A stretch of DNA of 64,000 nucleotides from assembly GCF_001644035.1 (NCBI RefSeq), contig NZ_LUUG01000049.1, forward strand, positions 124,001 to 188,000. Reading direction: 5' to 3'. Positions within the stretch are counted from its first letter, which is position 1. Each line of letters starts with the position of its first letter. Both the position numbers and the translations under genes were made by a program. Positions 1 through 8,038 of this stretch are shown here, piece by piece. This DNA is from Methylomonas methanica. Its GTDB lineage: Bacteria; Pseudomonadota; Gammaproteobacteria; Methylococcales; Methylomonadaceae. Under the pieces are notes generated by a model. The model saw nothing but the letters and a program-made list of their open reading frames with translations. It did not search any database and had not been told where the DNA came from.

Positions 1-675
1 CAATCCTTGCTCAGCGTCGAACGGCGCGGCAAATACCTATTGCTAGCCACTGCGCGAGGTACGCTGATCCTGCATCTGGGCATGTCGGGGAATTTGCGGA
101 TCACCACGCCCGAGCAAACTGTTCGCAAGCACGACCACATCGACTTTATTTTTGCCGACGATACGGTATTGCGCTTTAACGATCAGCGCCGATTCGGAGC
201 GGCCTTATGGACTGCCGAAGACCCGCTGTTACATCCCCTGCTGGCAACGCTGGGGCCTGAACCATTATCGACGGCATTCGATGCAAGCTATCTGCGGCAA
301 CGGGCGGCAAACCGCGCGGTGCCGATCAAATCCTTGATTATGGACAGCCATGTCGTGGTGGGGGTAGGGAATATTTATGCCAGTGAGGCTTTATTCTTGG
401 CCGGCGTAAAGCCGATTCGTCCCGCCGGAGAACTGGATACGCCGGCGTGCGAAGCGTTGGTGACGGCGATCAAAACCGTATTGCAACAAGCCATCGACAA
501 AGGCGGCACCACGCTGCGCGACTTTAGCAATGCCGAGGGCAAACCAGGTTATTTTAAGCAATCCCTAAATGTTTACGGTCGTGGCGGACAAGCCTGCCTG
601 CGCTGTGAGGAACCGATTCAGCAACTCAAAATAGGGCAACGCGCCAGTTACTATTGCGGAACTTGTCAACGCTAA
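1..675 (+). CDS. mutM: Formamidopyrimidine-DNA glycosylase, 5' end missing
   Basis: This bifunctional DNA glycosylase/AP lyase removes 8-oxoguanine and formamidopyrimidines in base excision repair. The frame is open from base 1, so the catalytic N-terminal Pro-Glu lies outside the window. The visible part holds the family core (HLGMSGNLR near the front, the helix-two-turn-helix region with VGVGNIYASEALF) and ends with a Cys4 zinc finger (CLRC ... YYCGTC) that binds DNA. It stops at TAA 673-675. The TTG at position 7 is not a credible start, because the family is about 270 residues long and the homology begins upstream. Confidence 0.96.
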   Translation, partial: QSLLSVERRGKYLLLATARGTLILHLGMSGNLRITTPEQTVRKHDHIDFIFADDTVLRFNDQRRFGAALWTAEDPLLHPLLATLGPEPLSTAFDASYLRQRAANRAVPIKSLIMDSHVVVGVGNIYASEALFLAGVKPIRPAGELDTPACEALVTAIKTVLQQAIDKGGTTLRDFSNAEGKPGYFKQSLNVYGRGGQACLRCEEPIQQLKIGQRASYYCGTCQR

Positions 676-682
676 GCCCTCG

Positions 683-2386
683 TCAATGTTGCCAATCGAA
701 AACGGCGGTCACTCGATTTCCGCAACCGTGGTAAACCAGACTGCTACATAAAGTCTCCAGCATGATAATTCCGCGACCGCAGTAGGCCTCGTCGCGCTTC
801 CGCATGCTGTTGCGCCGCCGCCAATCGAAGCCGTTGCCGCTATCGAGGACTTTAACGACCAGGCGACCACCCGACTCGGTCGCTTGATGTATAAACGATA
901 AACGGATTCTGCCGCGCTGGAGCTGTTGCAAGCGCTCGTCCTTCATCGCATAAAAGCGCATAAAACCTTCCGGACTGCTCTTCAAATCGGAATCCAAACC
1001 CAGCACGCCGTGGTCTAACGCATTCGCGAACAATTCGCTGACTATCATGAAAATATCCTGGCGATAATTCTGTAAACCCTGTATTTCCATTACAGTGTTG
1101 ACCATTACCGGCACCGGATTGATAAGTCGCAAACTATCGATGTCAAACTCCATGACCTGCTTCCAGGTCGTCGCGGCAATACGCTGCCGGGGCAGCCGCA
1201 CCTCTCTGCGCCCCCAGGGCACGCTATCGACCGCGCAGCTCAAAATAACCAAAGTATTGTCATCTTTTTGCACCGCGCCGCCTGTGTGTGCCTCAAGGCT
1301 GGCCTGTAAGTTTCTGATGTCCTCGGATTTACTTTGCCGGATAGCGTTGAGGATGCGTTCCCCGCCGAACAGCTCGCCTTCGGCGTTTTCCGCCTCAAAA
1401 ATACCGTCTGTAAGCAGGTATAAACGCTCGTTCTCGCTTACCCGATGCAGTTGCTCTTCGATTTCAATCGACGGCTGAATACCCAGCGGAATATTCAGGG
1501 AGGGTATCGCCAAAAAACGGTTGTCGGCATGGTTGACTAAAAAGTGCTCAGGCAGCCCGCAGGTAATGCTTTTCATCGACGAGGACTCGGGATAAAGCGC
1601 TACCACGGTAGCCGCCAGAAAGCGGTTAGCCGGCAACATTCGATACAGTTTGGCGTTAATCTCGGTGACGATTTCGTTAATATCGAAACCTTTGCGCGTC
1701 ATGCCATAGAAAATATCAGCCAGCGGCGTGGCGGCGATCGATGCCGACAAACCATGGCCGGTAAAATCGCCTAACAGCACATGCAAATGATTCTCCGGCG
1801 TTTTGGCAACCAAAACCAAATCGCCGTTGAACAAGGCCATGGGCGACATCACCACGGCCACGGCTTCGGTTTCCAGAAAGTCGGCTTTTAACACATCATT
1901 GAACAGTTTCGCCGCGACTTCATGTTCGAGGTCGGATGTCTGCCAATAGTCGAGCAATTGGGTTTTTTGCGCGTGCTCGTGCTGATACAACATGCGCAGT
2001 TTTAAGGACGACCGAATTTTTAACAGTAATAAATGCTGATTGACCGGTCGACAAATTACTGCGTCGATCTCAACCGTCGCGCAATGATCCAGTAGCGTGT
2101 CGGTCAAATCATCGGCAATCAAAATGATAGGTAAGTAGGAATCGGCCGCATCGCGCATATCGGCTACCTGTCGCCAGGGCCAATCGCGACAGGCAATAAT
2201 CAGTAAATCCACCGTGGCGCTTGTCAGCAGTTCAATCACCTCTTCCGTAGTCGTCGCCACCGCACAGCGAAAATCCTGCGCGCGCAACACGCCCTGCAAA
2301 CTATCCGCATTTGAGTTTGCTCCAGCATCCTCCAGCAAAACAACAGAGGTTTGAGCAGGCAGTGGAAATGGGTTCGAATGATTCAT
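683..2386 (-). CDS. SpoIIE-family phosphatase with degenerate receiver and RsbW-like ATPase domain
   Basis: This is a three-domain cytosolic regulator of about 567 residues. The first 130 residues have a CheY-like fold, but the usual phospho-acceptor position is Ala (VDLLIIACRD) and the conserved Lys is Arg (ICRPVN), so it is probably a pseudo-receiver. The middle is a PP2C/SpoIIE phosphatase with metal-binding Asp motifs (GDFTGHG, LLTDG, KDDNT). The C-terminus is an RsbW-like HATPase with an N box (ELFANALDHG) and DSGNGFD. Such proteins act in partner-switching control of sigma factors or c-di-GMP enzymes; the partner is not visible here. ATG at 2386 is preferred over GTG at 2446, which would leave only 15 bp to the divergent gene. 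Confidence 0.87.
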   Translation of the reverse strand: MNHSNPFPLPAQTSVVLLEDAGANSNADSLQGVLRAQDFRCAVATTTEEVIELLTSATVDLLIIACRDWPWRQVADMRDAADSYLPIILIADDLTDTLLDHCATVEIDAVICRPVNQHLLLLKIRSSLKLRMLYQHEHAQKTQLLDYWQTSDLEHEVAAKLFNDVLKADFLETEAVAVVMSPMALFNGDLVLVAKTPENHLHVLLGDFTGHGLSASIAATPLADIFYGMTRKGFDINEIVTEINAKLYRMLPANRFLAATVVALYPESSSMKSITCGLPEHFLVNHADNRFLAIPSLNIPLGIQPSIEIEEQLHRVSENERLYLLTDGIFEAENAEGELFGGERILNAIRQSKSEDIRNLQASLEAHTGGAVQKDDNTLVILSCAVDSVPWGRREVRLPRQRIAATTWKQVMEFDIDSLRLINPVPVMVNTVMEIQGLQNYRQDIFMIVSELFANALDHGVLGLDSDLKSSPEGFMRFYAMKDERLQQLQRGRIRLSFIHQATESGGRLVVKVLDSGNGFDWRRRNSMRKRDEAYCGRGIIMLETLCSSLVYHGCGNRVTAVFDWQH

Positions 2387-2427
2387 TCTGAAGATAGTGC
2401 TCGGCTCTCGATGAATGCTTATTGATT

Positions 2428-2433
2428 TATAAT
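2428..2433 (+). promoter_or_regulatory. Candidate -10 element for the 2462 gene
   Basis: A perfect TATAAT lies 28 bp before the ATG at 2462 in the divergent gap. No good -35 hexamer is visible 16-18 bp upstream, so the site is only a candidate. Confidence 0.35.
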
Positions 2434-2461
2434 CTGCGCTTCTCACACCATACGGCTGGCT

Positions 2462-2827
2462 ATGACGATTTTATTTTTCTCGCTAAGAGGCGTACCCACG
2501 GACGAAGCAGACGATGTTCGGCAGTTACTGGCCGACAACGACATTGAATTTTATGAAACCTCGGCAGGCAACTGGGGTATTTCCATGCCGGCCATCTGGC
2601 TTTATCAACGCGATGACGTCGATAAAGCCAGACAATTATTCGACGAATACCAGCAAGAACGCGCCCTAAACCAACGCGCGCTGTACCGGCAATTAAAGGC
2701 TCAAGGCGAATACCATGGCTTTGTACGCCACAACCTGAACAAACCCGCCCGCTTTCTCGGCTATAGCTTGGTCATAGTCCTGATATTTTACGTGTCCTTG
2801 AAATGGTTGTTCGAGCTAGGCCTTTGA
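2462..2827 (+). CDS. DUF6164-like small membrane protein
   Basis: This 121-residue protein resembles the DUF6164 family by its opening (ILFFSLRGVPTDEADDVRQLL) and the phrase ETSAGNWGISMPAIWL. Its function is not known. The N-terminal half looks like a small soluble alpha/beta domain related to the DUF2007/GlnB-like fold, and one hydrophobic segment (about residues 98-116, LGYSLVIVLIFYVSLKWLF) anchors the C-terminus in the membrane. It is transcribed divergently from the phosphatase gene and convergently with the TIGR02647-type gene. The family name is recalled from sequence style, not from a search. Confidence 0.75.
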   Translation: MTILFFSLRGVPTDEADDVRQLLADNDIEFYETSAGNWGISMPAIWLYQRDDVDKARQLFDEYQQERALNQRALYRQLKAQGEYHGFVRHNLNKPARFLGYSLVIVLIFYVSLKWLFELGL

Positions 2828-2834
2828 AATTTAG

Positions 2835-3071
2835 TTAGTTAGACTGCAATATCGTCAACATCCGTTGGGCGTGTTCCGCCACTTCTATACCCAGGTCGGT
2901 CAGATAGCCGCCGTCATGCTGGGTGACCAAACCTTTGTCGAACAGGCGTTGCGCCGCGGCAATCAGCACCGGATCGGCATTGCCATGCACCTTGACGCCT
3001 TCTTGTACGGACTCCAGATTGAACAAGGATAAAAATTTAATTTCCGCGACTAATTCCTCGGATAAAAGCAT
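2835..3071 (-). CDS. TIGR02647-family small protein
   Basis: This 78-residue protein matches the conserved gammaproteobacterial family TIGR02647 in length and in its motifs (FNLESVQEGVKVHG, AAAQRLFDKGLVTQHDGGYLTDLG, EHAQRML). The second half reads like a winged-helix-type segment, so nucleic-acid binding is possible but unproven. A Shine-Dalgarno-like AAGGGTGTAAC precedes the ATG at 3071. It has no membrane segment or signal peptide. It follows the DUF3530 gene on the same strand at a distance of 24 bp and may be the last gene of that operon. Confidence 0.85.
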   Translation of the reverse strand: MLLSEELVAEIKFLSLFNLESVQEGVKVHGNADPVLIAAAQRLFDKGLVTQHDGGYLTDLGIEVAEHAQRMLTILQSN

Positions 3072-3095
3072 GTGTTACACCCTTTGTAATAATTA

Positions 3096-3869
3096 TTAAT
3101 CTTCGCTGACCGTCGTGGTCAGCCAACTATATACGCGCTTTACAAGCAAATCGTAATCTTGTTGATAGCCGTGATCCTCGCCATCCATTCTTATCTGCCG
3201 ATACACCGGATTATCCTTGCCGGCCATGCGCCGCTGCCGGGCACTATCGAGCACTGCCGGTAAATCAAACTCGGCATACACATCCAAAAAAGGCAATTGC
3301 ACTTTTTTAATCAAATCCAGGCTTTGCGCCGGCATTGCGGTCGTTTGCGGCACCGGCAAACTAATCGATACCAACGCCGTCACATCATTGGGTTTATCGC
3401 CGAGCCGATAAGCGGCCATTAACGCGCCCATGCCATAGCCGACAATCGCGATATGCTTCGCACCGTTTTTCAGGAGATGCTCCACAGCCGCATCAATGCG
3501 CGCACGCGCCTCGTCGAACAACGGGTAATAGTCTTCGGACTGCGCACCGCTTTCCCTGATAGGCATTTGTAGAGCAAGCGTAGCCCAATTATGCATCGGT
3601 AACGTGGTTCTCAAGCGATGAATCAAGGGCTTGGCATCGGGATGTTCGCCCATATCGTGCAGCACGATTGCCGTCTGACTATTGTCGGTCTTTTCGGCTT
3701 CGGTGTAGAGCGCCAGAAAATTTTTGTCTGCGGATTTCAACCAAACCGCCTGCCCCATGGACAATTGTTGCTGAATGGCCGTCGCGAAGTCCTGCTCTCT
3801 GCGGCTATCGGTCGCAAACACCGGCGTCGAGACCAGCAATAATGCCGCAAATAACGAGGCACTGCGCAT
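3096..3869 (-). CDS. DUF3530-family exported alpha/beta-hydrolase-like protein
   Basis: The protein starts with a clear signal peptide (MRSASLFAALLLVSTPVFA), which favours ATG 3869 over the GTG at 3878. The mature part resembles DUF3530, an alpha/beta-hydrolase-like family of the gammaproteobacterial envelope. A nucleophile-elbow-like GYGMGA occupies the usual G-x-S-x-G position with Gly in place of Ser, so classical serine-hydrolase activity is doubtful. A late DGEDHGYQQ supplies a His. Function and substrate are unknown. It lies directly behind the AI-2E-type transporter gene, and their ends touch, which suggests one transcript. Confidence 0.8.
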   Translation of the reverse strand: MRSASLFAALLLVSTPVFATDSRREQDFATAIQQQLSMGQAVWLKSADKNFLALYTEAEKTDNSQTAIVLHDMGEHPDAKPLIHRLRTTLPMHNWATLALQMPIRESGAQSEDYYPLFDEARARIDAAVEHLLKNGAKHIAIVGYGMGALMAAYRLGDKPNDVTALVSISLPVPQTTAMPAQSLDLIKKVQLPFLDVYAEFDLPAVLDSARQRRMAGKDNPVYRQIRMDGEDHGYQQDYDLLVKRVYSWLTTTVSED

Positions 3870-3877
3870 GGCGAACA

Positions 3878-4960
3878 CTAACCCTTGCTGTAAAAACCGC
3901 TGAAGGTATAGCGCTCATGGATATGCCGCAACAGCACCATAATCACCGACGCCACCGGCAAGGCCAACAATACGCCTAAAAACCCGAACAGCTGACCGCC
4001 CGCCAACACGGCAAACATCACCGCTACCGGATGCAAACCAATTTTGTTTCCGACCAGCCAGGGCGTCAACAGCATGCCTTCCATGCTCTGCCCTACCGCA
4101 AAAACAATCAAAACCGGCAATAAATGCATCGCATCCTGAAATTGCAGCAGCGCGGCGATACACGCAAACACGATACCGGTAATGGCGCCCATATACGGCA
4201 CAAAGCTGACCAAACCGGCCAACATACCTATCACCAAGGCCAGCTCCAGATCCACCAACCACAAGCCGACGCTGTAAATGATGCCCAATGCCAGCATCAC
4301 ATAAAACTGGCCGCGCATGAACGCGCCAAGCACATCGTCGGCTTCGCTTGCCAGTTTGGTGACAGTGCCGGCAAAGCGGCGTGGAAACAAATCGTGGATC
4401 CGCGCCACCAAGTCGTCCCAATCGCGCAGCAAATAGAAAGTAATTACCGGTATCAACACCAGATTCATCACCCAACCGACAATCACGGCGCCGGAATGGG
4501 AGACCGATTGAATCAGATTTTCGGCAACACCGCCGCCGTCTTGCCAATGGCTCTTGATCAGATTGATTAACTGATCTTCGCGCAACGGTCTAACGGTACG
4601 TCCCAGATATTTTTGTAAAACCGGCACGACCGATTTGTTTATCCAGTTTAGATAAGACGGCAGTTTGTCGATGAATTCGCCGATCTGATACTCCAGCGCC
4701 GGGATGATGACGATCAATAGCGCCGCTATGAAGAAGATGATGCCGGAAAAAACCACGATGACTGCCAGCGTCCGATTCAAACGCCAACCGCGAAATTGCA
4801 GAGTTTCCAGCCTATCCACCAACGGGTCGCCGAGGTAGGCAAGAATAGCCGCGAACGCAAAGGGCATCAGCACCGGCGCCAACACATACAACAGGCCGCC
4901 GAAGGCCAATATAAAGGCCAGTACAAACCATTTTTGCGAATCGTTCATCTCTACCATCAT
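3878..4960 (-). CDS. AI-2E family transporter (PerM-like)
   Basis: This 360-residue polytopic membrane protein has the layout of the AI-2E/PerM superfamily. Paired hydrophobic segments come at the N-terminus, then a long amphipathic region (about 75-150), then a C-terminal block of membrane helices with the signature PYMGAITG and the region ending in PWLVGNKIGLHPVAVMFAVLAGG. Some members export autoinducer-2 and others are Na+/H+ antiporters, so the substrate cannot be deduced. Its stop codon overlaps the GTG at 3878 by one base. ATG at 4948 (MNDSQKWF) is an alternative start. Confidence 0.9.
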   Translation of the reverse strand: MMVEMNDSQKWFVLAFILAFGGLLYVLAPVLMPFAFAAILAYLGDPLVDRLETLQFRGWRLNRTLAVIVVFSGIIFFIAALLIVIIPALEYQIGEFIDKLPSYLNWINKSVVPVLQKYLGRTVRPLREDQLINLIKSHWQDGGGVAENLIQSVSHSGAVIVGWVMNLVLIPVITFYLLRDWDDLVARIHDLFPRRFAGTVTKLASEADDVLGAFMRGQFYVMLALGIIYSVGLWLVDLELALVIGMLAGLVSFVPYMGAITGIVFACIAALLQFQDAMHLLPVLIVFAVGQSMEGMLLTPWLVGNKIGLHPVAVMFAVLAGGQLFGFLGVLLALPVASVIMVLLRHIHERYTFSGFYSKG

Positions 4961-4966
4961 GCGACC

Positions 4967-5602
4967 TTATGGCTTGGCTTGTTTACGGGCTTTCCAAACT
5001 TCCAGCACTATCGGCAAGATCGAAATCAGCACGATGCCTAAAACCACTAACTCGAAGTTTTTCTTTACCAACGGGATATTGCCGAAGAAATAGCCGGCAA
5101 ATACGCAGATCAACACCCATGCGACCCCGCCGACAATGTTAAACAAAATGAACGTGCTGTAAGGCATTTTCCCTATTCCGGCCACGAACGGCGCAAAGGT
5201 GCGCACAATCGGCACAAAGCGCGCCAGCACGATGGTTTTTCCGCCGTAGGTATCGTAAAACGCTTGGGCGCGATCAAGATGTTCGCGGTTTACCCAGCTC
5301 AGCGAATAGGCGCGCTGACCAATGCTGCGGCCTATCCAATAGTTGACGGTATCGCCCAGCACCGCCGCAGCCCCCAAGACGCCGAGCAATATCGGCAGAT
5401 TGAAAGCATCCATCGCCACGAACGCACCGGCGGCAAACAACAGGGAATCGCCGGGCAAAAACGGCATCACCACGAAACCGGTCTCCACAAAAATAACCAA
5501 AAACAAAATGGCATAGGTCACCGTGCCGTAGTCGCTGATGATATTGGCCAAATGTTTATCGATGTGCAGCAGAATGTCGGTCAAATAGTGTAGCCAGTCC
5601 AT
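4967..5602 (-). CDS. DedA family (VTT domain) membrane protein
   Basis: This 211-residue inner-membrane protein belongs to the DedA/VTT family. The diagnostic stretches are FVETGFVVMPFLPGDSLLFAAG and ARFVPIVRTFAPFVAG, with the conserved acidic and Arg residues, followed by two or three hydrophobic C-terminal segments. DedA proteins are linked to phospholipid or undecaprenyl-phosphate flipping, envelope integrity and proton-motive-force homeostasis. Only 6 bp separate it from the AI-2E-type gene on the same strand, so these two and the DUF3530 gene form a probable envelope operon starting here. Confidence 0.95.
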   Translation of the reverse strand: MDWLHYLTDILLHIDKHLANIISDYGTVTYAILFLVIFVETGFVVMPFLPGDSLLFAAGAFVAMDAFNLPILLGVLGAAAVLGDTVNYWIGRSIGQRAYSLSWVNREHLDRAQAFYDTYGGKTIVLARFVPIVRTFAPFVAGIGKMPYSTFILFNIVGGVAWVLICVFAGYFFGNIPLVKKNFELVVLGIVLISILPIVLEVWKARKQAKP

Positions 5603-5668
5603 GTTTTACTCTTTTGGTTAAAAATATCGGTCAATAGTATTTGCTACCGATGACAGCTGTTCGGCGCG

Positions 5669-5989
5669 TTATAAAAAATAAGCCGCTACCGCCGCGCTTA
5701 CCAAACCAAGTACCAGCGCCAGCAGCCACAACCAGATTTTAGGCTTCGCGGATTTTTGCTCGTAAGCCACGCCTTCGATTCGGGCATTGACGGCTTTTAA
5801 TTTACCGCCGGTATCACGGGCAACTTCATAAAACATTACATCGCCGCGCACAGGACGGCGGGCCATACCTTTTAAAGAGGAAATATGTACAAAAATATCT
5901 TTGTCGCCATTATCCGGCTGAATAAAGCCAAAACCTCTATCGTCTTTCCAGGTTTTTAAAACACCTTTTAGGATGGTCGTATCCGCCAT
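5669..5989 (-). CDS. Cold-shock-domain protein with C-terminal membrane anchor
   Basis: Residues 5-68 form a CspA-type cold-shock domain with both nucleic-acid-binding motifs (RGFGFI and DIFVHI). After a short basic linker, residues 86-105 are one hydrophobic segment (IWLWLLALVLGLVSAAVAAYFL), so the RNA-binding domain is probably tethered to the inner membrane. Free CspA proteins are about 70 residues and larger fusions carry a multi-span DUF1294; this one has a single span. AGAGGTG lies just before the ATG. RNA chaperone or antiterminator activity is inferred from the domain only. Confidence 0.9.
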   Translation of the reverse strand: MADTTILKGVLKTWKDDRGFGFIQPDNGDKDIFVHISSLKGMARRPVRGDVMFYEVARDTGGKLKAVNARIEGVAYEQKSAKPKIWLWLLALVLGLVSAAVAAYFL

Positions 5990-6373
5990 CTTTTCACCTC
6001 TAGTTAATTATTATTCTTGTGTTTTTAGTCTGAAACATCCGCGAAACGTCATATTCCTGCTTCCACCTCGAAAACATCAAACCCGGCTTGCGCGCTTCTG
6101 ATCGATTGCGCCTTTACTGACTTTACGATTTCCGGCAAACCGAGCATCCGTCACTGCGATGCGCTAGCTGTTTTACCTGCAAACATGATTGGCAAACGGC
6201 CGACCGTATCGCCGGTTCTGTTACGATGGTTAATTTGCGAATGACGACGACCACACCCGGCGTCGATGTTCAGAAAAACACTGACAAATCGGCTAACGAC
6301 ACCTTTCGCCGCTAACCGATCCGATTGGAGACAAGACGACGTTTCCAGCTATCGCGCAAAACGCCGCCTTTAA
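5990..6373. other. Intergenic region, leader of the cold-shock gene
   Basis: No gene is visible. The part next to 5990 is AT-rich (TAATTATTATTC) and probably holds the promoter and leader of the minus-strand cold-shock gene. The part near 6373 lies behind the end of the 6374-6736 gene. I see no convincing terminator, repeat or RNA motif. Confidence 0.5.
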
Positions 6374-6736
6374 TTAAAACTTTTTGTCAATCAAAACCTT
6401 ATCATCAATAATCAACTTCGAGACGCCGCCTAATGCCAAATGCAAGGTGCATGATGCGGTTTTGAAGTTGGAGTCTTTCTCGCCTATCCATTCCATCGTT
6501 ACATAGGTCGTTTTGTCGGTATCGGTTTTGGACGGGAAATAAACCTGAGTTCCGGTTTTGTTTTCGATCAATTTAGGACACTTTTGCGTAGCCATTTCCT
6601 GCATAGCCACCAGCGTGCGAATTTGCGCGGCTGCTTCTTTATCCTCGTTGGATTGATCCTTGCTGACGCCCACCATGATAAAACCGGCTACAAACACCCC
6701 CACGACAGCGATCATCAATTTCTGTGTTTCACCCAT
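6374..6736 (-). CDS. Hypothetical membrane-anchored protein
   Basis: I do not recognise this 120-residue protein. One hydrophobic segment at residues 8-23 (MIAVVGVFVAGFIMVG) acts as a signal anchor, leaving about 95 residues outside the cytoplasm. The two cysteines (QKCPKLIEN and TASCTLHL) could form a disulfide in the periplasm. The ATG at 6736 follows AGAGGAGAGCAAC, a good ribosome binding site. It stands alone between two non-coding gaps, so its context gives no functional hint. Confidence 0.7.
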   Translation of the reverse strand: MGETQKLMIAVVGVFVAGFIMVGVSKDQSNEDKEAAAQIRTLVAMQEMATQKCPKLIENKTGTQVYFPSKTDTDKTTYVTMEWIGEKDSNFKTASCTLHLALGGVSKLIIDDKVLIDKKF

Positions 6737-6841
6737 TGTTGCTCTCCTCTGTTTTGTAGTTATTTTTTCGGCGAATCCGAATTGTCACCTTTCGGATTCT
6801 ATGCCAATTGACCGGTATCGGCAATGCGCCTGACAAAAGCC

Positions 6842-7249
6842 TTACTGCGGATCAACCTGCGCAATCCAATCGCCCAAATTGTAGTAGTTGGTGATGCGCG
6901 CCACTTTGCCGTCGCGGATATCGAAAAACGCGCCGGCCGGCAACCGGTAGGTTTGGCCATTGGCTTCCGGTAAGCCTTCGTCGGTGTTCAGGTATTCGCC
7001 CAATACCACAAACTCGGCCGCACCGCGCGTGCCGTCTTCGTTAGCCATAATCACCATGTCCACCAACTGTTCTTTATAGTGGTGATTCATTTTTTTCATG
7101 AACTCGCCGAAAGCGGCCTTGCCTTGCTCGCGGTCGCCCTGGTTAATGTCGTGTACCACGTCGTCGGTCAACAAGCTCAGAAAGGTATCCATGTCGCCGC
7201 TGTTGAATGCTTGATAGTACTGTTCGATAAGTTTTTTTGCTTGTTGCAT
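6842..7249 (-). CDS. SnoaL/NTF2-like ketosteroid isomerase-related protein
   Basis: This is a small alpha+beta-barrel protein of about 135 residues from the NTF2-like superfamily. It starts with the typical QQAKKLIEQYYQAFNSGDMDTFLSLLTDDVVHDIN, where Tyr, Phe and Asp line the pocket, and ends with IRDGKVARITNYYNLGDW. Proteins of this type act as isomerases, hydrolases or ligand-binding domains, and the substrate is unknown here. ATG 7249 is chosen because the longer ATG at 7282 lies inside the transcription terminator at 7271-7307. Confidence 0.85.
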   Translation of the reverse strand: MQQAKKLIEQYYQAFNSGDMDTFLSLLTDDVVHDINQGDREQGKAAFGEFMKKMNHHYKEQLVDMVIMANEDGTRGAAEFVVLGEYLNTDEGLPEANGQTYRLPAGAFFDIRDGKVARITNYYNLGDWIAQVDPQ

Positions 7250-7270
7250 AGTGGTCTTGATGCCTAGATT

Positions 7271-7307
7271 AAAAACCGGCAATTCTGCCAGAAGCCCGGT
7301 TTTTTTT
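7271..7307 (-). terminator. Rho-independent terminator behind cobO
   Basis: AAAAACCGG (7271-7279) pairs with CCGGTTTTT (7296-7304). Read on the minus strand the stem ends in a T run just after the cobO stop codon, and read on the plus strand it ends in eight Ts, so it could work in both directions. Confidence 0.8.
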
Positions 7308-7311
7308 CAGC

Positions 7312-7848
7312 TTAAAATTCCACGCCCTGCTCGGCCTTAATGCCGGCGGCATAAGCGTGCTTGATTCTGGTCATCTCGGTGACCGTGTCGGCGGCCTCAA
7401 TGACTTCCGGCGCCGCATTCCTGCCAGTCATCACCAGATGCAGCCAGGCCGGTTTTTCGTTTTTGATGAAATCGGCGATTTCTTGGCCACTTATCCAGCC
7501 ATAGCCGCAGCAGTAATTGATTTCGTCCAGGATCACCAGGTCGAATTCTTCGGAGAGGATTTTTTGTTTACTAAATTCCCAAATTTCCCGGCTGGTTTTA
7601 ATATCCTGTTCCGGGTTCTTGGTATCCCAGGTAAAGCCGTCGCCCAAGGCGTGCCATTCTATTTCTTCGAAACGCGTCGCGGCCCTTTGCTCACCGGTTT
7701 GCCATTGGCCTTTGATGAATTGAATCACACAGACTTTCATGCCCCAACCGGCGGCGCGGAACACCATGCCAAACGCACTTGAGGACTTACCTTTACCTTC
7801 GCCGGTATGTACCAATACTACTCCGTGTCTTCTATCTCTGGTTTTCAT
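7312..7848 (-). CDS. cobO: Cob(I)yrinic acid a,c-diamide adenosyltransferase
   Basis: This 178-residue CobA/CobO/BtuR-type ATP:corrinoid adenosyltransferase transfers adenosine from ATP to Co(I) to make adenosylcobalamin. The P-loop is at the N-terminus (HTGEGKGKSSSAFGM). It is followed by VCVIQFIKGQW, the Walker-B-like LVILDEINYCCGYGW, and a late TGRNAAPEVIEAAD. Length and motif order match the family. No other cobalamin gene is adjacent and I see no cobalamin riboswitch upstream, so it probably serves salvage or a pathway encoded elsewhere. Confidence 0.96.
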   Translation of the reverse strand: MKTRDRRHGVVLVHTGEGKGKSSSAFGMVFRAAGWGMKVCVIQFIKGQWQTGEQRAATRFEEIEWHALGDGFTWDTKNPEQDIKTSREIWEFSKQKILSEEFDLVILDEINYCCGYGWISGQEIADFIKNEKPAWLHLVMTGRNAAPEVIEAADTVTEMTRIKHAYAAGIKAEQGVEF

Positions 7849-8038
7849 TAATTATGCTTCTCTGGCCCATGTATCGGCAGCTTGTTTAAATTGGTAGAGC
7901 ATTGTAACAACTTATCAGCGGCCGAGAGGCAGAAGCGGGATTACGGCACCGCTGCCGATCTTAGAACGTTCCGGAACGGCAAAGGATTCGGTTTCGAATA
8001 CTTTTGCCGTGCTTGAGTAGCGACAATCGGGTATTGAA

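Noticed and set aside
3915-4547. 210-residue minus-strand frame inside the AI-2E-type gene
   Set aside because: It is an out-of-frame shadow rich in Arg, with no recognisable domain; the overlapping transporter frame is clearly the real one.
7849-8038. Possible cobalamin riboswitch before cobO
   Set aside because: The conserved B12-box and its surrounding helices are not visible on the minus strand of this gap.
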